Assembly (NCBI GenBank): GCA_041485385.1
Contig: JBGPJM010000002.1
Span: 1-57,725, forward strand
Direction of reading: 5' to 3'
DNA: 57,725 bases
Source of the DNA: JBGPJM01 sp041485385
GTDB taxonomy: Bacteria; Planctomycetota; Phycisphaerae; Phycisphaerales; UBA1924
How positions within the stretch are numbered: the first letter of the stretch is position 1; every line of letters begins with the position of its first letter. The position numbers and the translations under genes are program-made. Shown in pieces: positions 51,731-57,725 of this stretch. The notes under the pieces were generated by a model. That model searched no databases. It saw only the letters and a list, made by a program, of their open reading frames with translations, and had not been told where the DNA came from.

Positions 51731-54700
51731 TCAGGCACGGACCAGCGGTTTCCTCGTCGGATCATACGGGCCGGGGAGCGGTTCACCGGGCGGGCCTGCC
51801 GGGGCGGCCTCGGGCGGCGCGGGCGCCGGCTCGGGGCGGGGCTCCCGGGACTGCGCCGGCGGGCCCTCGATGTCTGTGCCCTCGAGCGAGGTGCCCTTGA
51901 GGAACTCGTCGAGTTTCTCTGGCTGCGAGAGCCGCTGGATCTCCTCATGGGCCAGCTTCCGCATCTCCGTGATCGCGGATTCGTGCCCGGAACGGATCAC
52001 CTTTGGGGTGAGCATCACCAGGAGCTCGGTCTTGATGTGCGTGAAATGCGAGGAGCGGAAGAATCCGCCGGCGAACGGGATGTCGCCGAGGAAGGGGATC
52101 TTGGTCTTCCGTTCCTCGTCGTTGGCCTGGATCAGCCCGCCGATCACCACCGTCTCGCCGTCCTTGACCATCACGCTGGTCTTGACGTTGCGGACGCTGA
52201 AGATCGGCGTGGAGAGGTTCTCGTTGATCTGGGTGGTGCGCGTGGTGATCGCCGAGATCTCCGGCTGGATGTCCATGCTCACGAACCCGTCGGCGCTGAT
52301 GGAGGGCGTCACGTTCAGGATGATGCCGGTGCTCTTCTCCTTTGTCGTGGTAGAGATGTCGCCGCTGCCGAGTCGTTCCTGGCGGTCGGCGATCTGCACC
52401 TCCTCGCCCACCTGCATCTTGGCCTCCTGGTTGTTCTTGACCAGGATCTGCGGACGGCTGAGGACCTCGAGCTTGCCCTGGACCTCCAGGGCGCGGATCA
52501 TGAGCTCGAAATCCATCGACGAGACCGAAAAGTTGGACACTCCCAGCGAGCTGGCCACGCCGCTGGTGGCGCCCAGCGTGGCGACGTTGTAGCCGTCGCC
52601 GCCGAAGGGGCCGACCTTCAGGTCCGCGCCCCAGGTCTTGCTGGAGTCGAGGGTCACCTCGGCGAGCAGCACCTGGATCATTACCTGCGGCGGCGTCGAA
52701 TCCAGCTCCTTGATGATCGTGTCGAACGACTCCTTGTACCGTGGGGAGACGCCCACCAGCAGGCGGTTGCTCTTCTCGTCGCCCTGCACGGTGATCTCCC
52801 GCTCCAGGAGGCTCAAGAGGGAGCCGGCGCGCTCGGCGCCGAGGGTCGTGCGGAGCGTATCGACCTCGCCCTTGAAGAAGGTCTGGAGCGTCGCGGCCAC
52901 CTCCTTGGCCTTGGCGTTGCGCAGCTCGTAGGTGAGCTGCTCGCGCTCGTTGATCTCGACTTTGTCCAGGTCCTCGACGACCTTGCGGACCTGCTCGAGG
53001 TACTCCGCCGTGGCCGAGACGAGCAGGCGGTTGGTACGGGCGTCGATCGTGATCGCCAGCGCCTGGCGCGGGTCGGGGATCGGGAACAGGTTCCCTCCGA
53101 GGATGCCCTCGGGCAGCGGCTGCTCCACCTCGCCGGGCTTCTTGACCTCGCGCCCCGGCACGAGCACGAGGCTGTCCCCCTGCTGGCGCAGGTTGAACAG
53201 GTTCCGCAGCACGTCGGCCATCTGGCGGGCGTCGGCGTTCTTGAGCTTGAAGACCTCGATGGTGCGGGCGCCCGCGACGGTCGTGTCCAGGTCCTGCACC
53301 ATCGCCTCGATGAGGACCATGAGGCGGGCCGGAGCGACGACGATGACGGAGTTGGTCCGGGCCTCGGCGTCGATCTGCACCTGCTCGAGCATGGCGCCGG
53401 AGAGCTCGGCCTCGGTGGCCTCGTGCCCCTGCTCATGCTGGATCTCGTCGGCCTTCTGCTGGCGGAGGAACCGGAGCACGGTCTGGCGGGCCTCGGGCAC
53501 CCTGGTGCCGCTCACCGGCCGGCCCGCAAGGACACTCTTGAGCAGGCGCACGACCTCCGTCGCGTCGGCCTTCTTCAGCTCGATGCGCCGGTACTCGGTC
53601 ACGGCGGTGACCTCGGCGGCGTCGAGGCGGGTGACGATGGCGCGGATCGCGTCCACGTCGGCCGCGGTGCCGGCGACGATGAGCGCGTTGAGCCGCTGGT
53701 CGGCCGAGACGCGGACGGCGTTCTGGCCACGCAGGGCGTTCTCCTTGTCGACGTACAGCTCCTTGATGGCGGCGGTGAGCTGCTCGGCGCGGCTGTTACG
53801 GACGTTGACGACGTCGACCACGGCGGTGCCGGCGATGTCGGCGGCGCTGCGGGTCAGCACCTCGATGAGCTGTTGGATGATCTTCAGGTTCTCGTCGCTG
53901 GCGGCGACGATGAGGGAGTTGCTGGTGACCTCGGGCTGGACGCTGAACGTGTCCTGGGGCGACTCGAGCCCGCCGCTGCGCCGGGCCGCCTGGATGCGCT
54001 CGCGCATGAGCGACTGGATCTTCGGGGCCAACTCGGTCACGTTGCCCGTCTTGATCGGGATGACGTGTACGCCGACCAGGGCCCGGGCCTCTTCGCCGTC
54101 GAGCCTGGTCAGGAGCGACTCCACGACCGCGAAGCTCCGGCCGCTGGTGGAAATGACCAGCGAGTTGGTCCGCGTGTCCGGGGCCACAAAGAGGTCGTCC
54201 TCGGCGCGGATCACGCCGGCCTGGATCTGCTGCTGGAAGATCCCCTTGAGCATCTGCCCCACCCGGTCGGCCGCGGCGAACTTCATCGGGAAAACCCGGA
54301 CCGAGTTCGACGCCGCGGCGGTGGGCACGTCGAGCATTTCGATCATCGATCTCACCACCGCCAAGTTGGCTGGGCTGGCGACGACGATGAGCGAGTTGCT
54401 CTGGTTCTCGGGGATGAGGACGAGGCTGGAGAGGGAGGTGAACAGGTCGGCCTCGACGCGTGAAGCCGGGTCCATCGGGTCTTTGCCGAGCTGCAGGATC
54501 CTCAGGCGCGCGATCTGCTGCTGGAGGGCCTGGGCCTCGGGGGAGCTGGGGGCGCCCGAGACAAGGGCCTGCTTGAGGGTGGTGGCGAGCTTGGCCGCGT
54601 CGGCGTTCTTGAGCGGGATCACCACCGGCTCGACCCAGTTGGCGCTGGCCCGCTCGTCGAGCTGTTTGACCAGCACCTCGACCAGGGCGACGGCCTCCTC

Positions 54701-57700
54701 GCGCCCGGCGACGATCAGCGCGTTGGTGCGGTCGTCGACCGAGACGGCGATCTTGGTCGAGAGGGCCTTGCCGACCTCGGTGGTCGGCTCGCCCTTGATG
54801 GTGGTCGCGGGGATCTGGCGGAGGATGTCCCCCTGGGCGAAGAGCTTCTCGATGACGCCGGCGATCCGCTGGGCCGCGGCGTTCTCCAGCGGGAAGAACC
54901 GCACGGTCACCGCGTCGCCGATCGGCAGGCCGTCGAGCAGCTCCACGACGCCCTTGAGCGCCTCGACGTTGCCGGCAGTAGAGGAGAGCAGGATCGAGTT
55001 GGTCTGCGGCTCGGCCTGCACGCGGATCGGCTTGGAGAGATCGAGCATCAGGTCCGGCTCCCCCGCGCCGTTGCGTCGGACACTGAGCCGGCGCACCTGC
55101 TCGGCCAGGGCCGCGGCGGGGGAGGTCTTGCCGTCGGCGGGGGCCGACTTGAGCAGGCTCTCCAGGGCGGTGGCGACCTGTGTGGCGTTGGCGGTCTTCA
55201 GGCGGACCATCTGCACGCGGTGCTCGGGGTAGGTCGGCGCGGCGTCGAGGGAGCGGACCAGCGCGACGACCGCCTGGCCGTCCTTGGGATCGGCGACCAC
55301 GGCGATCGCCCTGCGCGTCGTGAGGGCGACGATCGTGACCGGCTCGCTCACCACACCGCTGGCGTCGCCCTGCGGCGGGCGGGTCAGGCCCATCTGCTCG
55401 AGCATCTTCCGGACTTCCTCGGGGGAGTTGTTCTCGACGTCGATGATGAACACGCTGCGCCCAAGGCCTGGGGTGGGGGCCACGCCGGGCTGGTCGGGCC
55501 TGGCCGCGGCGGGGACGCCGTCGAGCTCGGTCACGACGGTCTTGATCTGCTGGAAGATCTTGTCGCTGCTGGCGATGACCAGGGCGTTGTTGGAGCGGTC
55601 GACCTCGATGGAGAGGGCCTCGCCACCTTGTTGGGCGACGGGGGTGAAGGTCGTCTTGAGGCTCTGGACCAGGCGGGCCGCGGGGACGTTGGCCAGGCGG
55701 AGCACGCGGACCTGTGCGTTGCTGCGGTCTCCCTCCTGCTGGAGGGCGTCGGCCATGGATTTGACCTGGGCGAAGTCGGCCTCCTCGGCGCGGACGATGA
55801 GGGTGTTGCTGCGGTCCTCGCCGATGATGACGACCGATCGCGGGCCGGTTCGGCGCGCGGCGCCGGGGCCCTGGTCGGTGAACATCTGGCGAAGGGCGTC
55901 GGCGAGCTTGCTGGCCGGGCCGATGCGAAGCGGGATGATGCGGGCCGCGGGGAGGCGGGCGAACTCGGGCACGTCGAGCTGGGTCACGAGGTTGCGGATG
56001 CGCTCGACGTCCTCGCGCGAGGCGGAGATGACCAGCGAGTTGGTGAGCTGCTCGGCGGAGACCTGGACGGTGTCCTTGGCGTTCACCAGGACGGTGGGGA
56101 CGTCGGGGCCGGCATTGTCGCCCGGGCGGCGCGCCCCGCTCTGCTGCTGTTGCTGCTGCTGGCGGGCCCGCTCGCGCTCGCGCTCGGCGAGGATGGGCGC
56201 CTGGAAGGCCTCGTTGAGGGTGCGGGCGAGGCTGGTGGCGTCAGCGTGCTTGAGAGCGATGATCTCGAGGCGGCGCGACGTGTCGTACTGCTCGTTGTCG
56301 AGCTTGTCGATGAGGGCCTTGATGTTCTGCCACTCGCTCTGGTCGGAGCTGATGACCAGGCTCTTGGAGAGGGGGTTGGCGATAATCGTGACGGTGCGGG
56401 CCGCGGGGGTGCTGGCCTCCAGGGCGTAGGGCCCGTAGAAGACCTCCAAGGCGCGGGCCGTGGCCTCTGCGTCGGCGTGCTTGAGGGGGACGAACTCGGT
56501 CGTCCGGGTGGTGGCGCGGGGCACGTCGAGCTGCTTGATGATCCCCACCAGCTCCTCGATCTGGTCCTTCGTCGCCGACACCACCACGGTGTTGTCCGAC
56601 GACCAGCTCACGGCCGGCGCCGGCTCTCCGGGCGCCTGCTGCCGGCGCGACAGGAGCGAGCGAAGGGTGGTGGAGACCTCGTAGGCGTCCTCGTGCTCGA
56701 GCCGGATGCGCCGGAACTCGGTGGCGCTCGTGAAAGACTGCTCGTCCAGCCTGGTGATCTGCTCGGTCACCAGCGCCACCGCCTCGTCGGCGCCTGTGAG
56801 GAGGATCGAGTTGGTCCGCTTCACCGGCGTGATGGTGACTTTGATCGACTCGGGCAGCGCCAGCTTGAGCGACGCCGCGACGTCCTCCGCCCGGGCCTTG
56901 CTGAGGGTGACCGTGACGATCTTGGTGTCCTTGGCCGACGGCGGCGCATCCAGCTGCTTCACCAGCGCATCGACCCTCTCGAACATCTCCTGGGGCGCCG
57001 AGACGATCACCGAATCGGTGCTGGGCTGCGGCGTGACGATCACCAGCCCCTCGCGCCCCACCCCCCCCTGCGAGCGCGGGAACTGCTCGCGCAGCACGTT
57101 GGCCAGCTCCGAGGCCTTGGCGTTCTTCAGGCGGTACAGCTCCCGCACGCGTCCTTCCCCCTCCTCCGGCTGGTCCATCTGCGAGAGCAACTCTTTGAGC
57201 ACGACCATGTCGGCCTTGTCGGCCTGCGCGATCACGACGTTGCCGTCGCGCGAGCCCAGGATCGACACCCCCGGCACCGCCCCGCCAGCCGCCCGGGCCC
57301 GATCCACGAAGAACCTGCGCAGGCTGTCGGCCACCTGGTCCGCGCGCGCGTATTTCAACGTGATCGATTCCAGTTGCTGGTCGGGTGACCGTGCGACCTC
57401 GTCGAGCTTGGCGATCTGAGCCGCGGCCTCCTCGATCCGGTCCTTCCGCCCGATCAGGACGATCGTTCCCGACTGCGTGTCCGCCTCCGCCCGCACCCCG
57501 TCCGGATCCGCGCCCCGCCAGTTCCGCCACCCAGGGGTGCTCATCGCGGCCTGCACCGCCGCGGCCACCTTGCCGGCGTCGGCGTTCTTCACCTTGACGG
57601 CGCGCAGCGCGAGGGCGGTTCCGGGTGGAGGGGGGGTATCCAGCGCCTTGACGATCTTCTCGACTGTGTCGAACGACTCCCCCTGTCCCATCACGATCAC

Positions 57701-57725
57701 GCTGTTGGCGCGCTCGTTGAACTCG
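51731..57725 (-). CDS. Giant secretin with about 20 tandem N1/NolW-like domains (5' end outside window)
   Basis: At least 1997 residues; the 5' end lies beyond 57725, and the ATG at 57700 is only an internal Met inside the first visible repeat. Starting at the right edge I count about 21 successive secretin N1-type modules of about 70-115 residues, each ending in the hallmark (T/S)N(S/A/T)(L/V/I)(I/V)V(S/A) strand followed by a helix with V..(I/L)(L/I)..LD. A single canonical secretin core follows (nt about 52000-52720): VMIQVLLAEVTL, the VGEEVQI segment, GIILNVTPSIS, and the signature VKDGETVVIGGLIQ with FLGDIPFAGGFFRS. The C-terminus is a Pro/Ala-rich tail. A 7-Gln run occurs near nt 56150. 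The core would form an outer-membrane channel as in type II secretion or type IV pili. The N domains are normally stacked periplasmic rings. No signal peptide is visible because the start is missing. Confidence 0.93.
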   Translation of the reverse strand, partial: EFNERANSVIVMGQGESFDTVEKIVKALDTPPPPGTALALRAVKVKNADAGKVAAAVQAAMSTPGWRNWRGADPDGVRAEADTQSGTIVLIGRKDRIEEAAAQIAKLDEVARSPDQQLESITLKYARADQVADSLRRFFVDRARAAGGAVPGVSILGSRDGNVVIAQADKADMVVLKELLSQMDQPEEGEGRVRELYRLKNAKASELANVLREQFPRSQGGVGREGLVIVTPQPSTDSVIVSAPQEMFERVDALVKQLDAPPSAKDTKIVTVTLSKARAEDVAASLKLALPESIKVTITPVKRTNSILLTGADEAVALVTEQITRLDEQSFTSATEFRRIRLEHEDAYEVSTTLRSLLSRRQQAPGEPAPAVSWSSDNTVVVSATKDQIEELVGIIKQLDVPRATTRTTEFVPLKHADAEATARALEVFYGPYALEASTPAARTVTIIANPLSKSLVISSDQSEWQNIKALIDKLDNEQYDTSRRLEIIALKHADATSLARTLNEAFQAPILAERERERARQQQQQQQSGARRPGDNAGPDVPTVLVNAKDTVQVSAEQLTNSLVISASREDVERIRNLVTQLDVPEFARLPAARIIPLRIGPASKLADALRQMFTDQGPGAARRTGPRSVVIIGEDRSNTLIVRAEEADFAQVKSMADALQQEGDRSNAQVRVLRLANVPAARLVQSLKTTFTPVAQQGGEALSIEVDRSNNALVIASSDKIFQQIKTVVTELDGVPAAARPDQPGVAPTPGLGRSVFIIDVENNSPEEVRKMLEQMGLTRPPQGDASGVVSEPVTIVALTTRRAIAVVADPKDGQAVVALVRSLDAAPTYPEHRVQMVRLKTANATQVATALESLLKSAPADGKTSPAAALAEQVRRLSVRRNGAGEPDLMLDLSKPIRVQAEPQTNSILLSSTAGNVEALKGVVELLDGLPIGDAVTVRFFPLENAAAQRIAGVIEKLFAQGDILRQIPATTIKGEPTTEVGKALSTKIAVSVDDRTNALIVAGREEAVALVEVLVKQLDERASANWVEPVVIPLKNADAAKLATTLKQALVSGAPSSPEAQALQQQIARLRILQLGKDPMDPASRVEADLFTSLSSLVLIPENQSNSLIVVASPANLAVVRSMIEMLDVPTAAASNSVRVFPMKFAAADRVGQMLKGIFQQQIQAGVIRAEDDLFVAPDTRTNSLVISTSGRSFAVVESLLTRLDGEEARALVGVHVIPIKTGNVTELAPKIQSLMRERIQAARRSGGLESPQDTFSVQPEVTSNSLIVAASDENLKIIQQLIEVLTRSAADIAGTAVVDVVNVRNSRAEQLTAAIKELYVDKENALRGQNAVRVSADQRLNALIVAGTAADVDAIRAIVTRLDAAEVTAVTEYRRIELKKADATEVVRLLKSVLAGRPVSGTRVPEARQTVLRFLRQQKADEIQHEQGHEATEAELSGAMLEQVQIDAEARTNSVIVVAPARLMVLIEAMVQDLDTTVAGARTIEVFKLKNADARQMADVLRNLFNLRQQGDSLVLVPGREVKKPGEVEQPLPEGILGGNLFPIPDPRQALAITIDARTNRLLVSATAEYLEQVRKVVEDLDKVEINEREQLTYELRNAKAKEVAATLQTFFKGEVDTLRTTLGAERAGSLLSLLEREITVQGDEKSNRLLVGVSPRYKESFDTIIKELDSTPPQVMIQVLLAEVTLDSSKTWGADLKVGPFGGDGYNVATLGATSGVASSLGVSNFSVSSMDFELMIRALEVQGKLEVLSRPQILVKNNQEAKMQVGEEVQIADRQERLGSGDISTTTKEKSTGIILNVTPSISADGFVSMDIQPEISAITTRTTQINENLSTPIFSVRNVKTSVMVKDGETVVIGGLIQANDEERKTKIPFLGDIPFAGGFFRSSHFTHIKTELLVMLTPKVIRSGHESAITEMRKLAHEEIQRLSQPEKLDEFLKGTSLEGTDIEGPPAQSREPRPEPAPAPPEAAPAGPPGEPLPGPYDPTRKPLVRA
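56141..56161 (-). repeat. CAG/CAA repeat encoding seven glutamines
   Basis: Six CTG and one TTG trinucleotides on the plus strand give Gln7 on the minus strand, inside a charged insert between two N1-like domains of the giant secretin. Confidence 0.85.

Noticed and set aside
50726..54463. Plus-strand frame of about 1245 codons over pstS, the lipoprotein and part of the secretin
   Set aside because: It spans three unrelated genes on the other strand and shows no domain.

Overview
The window is a chromosomal segment of a GC-rich bacterium, most probably a planctomycete of the class Phycisphaerae. The evidence is indirect but consistent: a secreted multiheme cytochrome ending in the tandem Asp/Asn-rich dockerin-like repeats and terminal Gly-Cys-Pro common in that group, a very large SecA with several insertions, a giant secretin, the futalosine-type menaquinone gene mqnD, and many lipoproteins of unknown function. 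I found no insertion sequence, prophage, integrase, plasmid backbone or CRISPR array. It looks like ordinary core chromosome with lineage-specific elaborations.

Layout. 1-3831 (minus): three secretion-type ATPases in a row, a PilB/GspE-like protein cut by the window edge, PilT, and a second PilB. 4040-9098 (plus): a stand-alone CoaB, then a CheB-CheR-PAS-histidine kinase fusion with a partner receiver protein. 9140-15909: a pseudouridine synthase fused to a methyltransferase, a five-heme dockerin-tailed cytochrome, mqnD, and two divergent lipoproteins (one with HEAT repeats). 15992-22506: an alcohol-dehydrogenase-like protein, serA, uppP, a lipoprotein, a TrmH-family RNA methyltransferase and a tandem-thioredoxin protein. 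22635-30671 (plus): beta-oxidation and central carbon genes (crotonase, acyl-CoA dehydrogenase, pyruvate dehydrogenase E1alpha/E1beta/E2, GAPDH). 30710-38455: an orphan TSCPD protein related to the C-terminal part of B12-dependent ribonucleotide reductase, a small exported protein, the 1454-residue SecA, a coiled-coil/winged-helix protein, a type IV prepilin-like protein and tRNA-Pro(CGG). 38973-42023: a CHASE-PAS-hybrid kinase. 42244-57725 (minus): 2-oxoglutarate dehydrogenase E2 and E1, pstB, pstA, pstC and pstS, a lipoprotein, and a giant secretin that runs off the right edge.

How the genes fit together. Pyruvate dehydrogenase, GAPDH, 2-oxoglutarate dehydrogenase and the fatty-acid genes describe an aerobic heterotroph feeding electrons to a menaquinone pool (mqnD). 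No E3 (lipoamide dehydrogenase) lies in the window, so the two 2-oxoacid dehydrogenases must take it from elsewhere. SecA, the T2S/T4P ATPases, the prepilin-like protein and the secretin are all envelope-export machinery but are scattered rather than in one operon.

The most striking object is the secretin at the right edge. It has about 20 consecutive N1/NolW-like ring domains in front of one canonical secretin core, where a typical GspD has about three. Other points worth attention are the five genes with a -10-like hexamer 5-8 nt before the start codon and no Shine-Dalgarno (probably leaderless), the repeated insert in the SecA wing domain, the shifted zinc motif of SecA, and the pseudouridine synthase-methyltransferase fusion.
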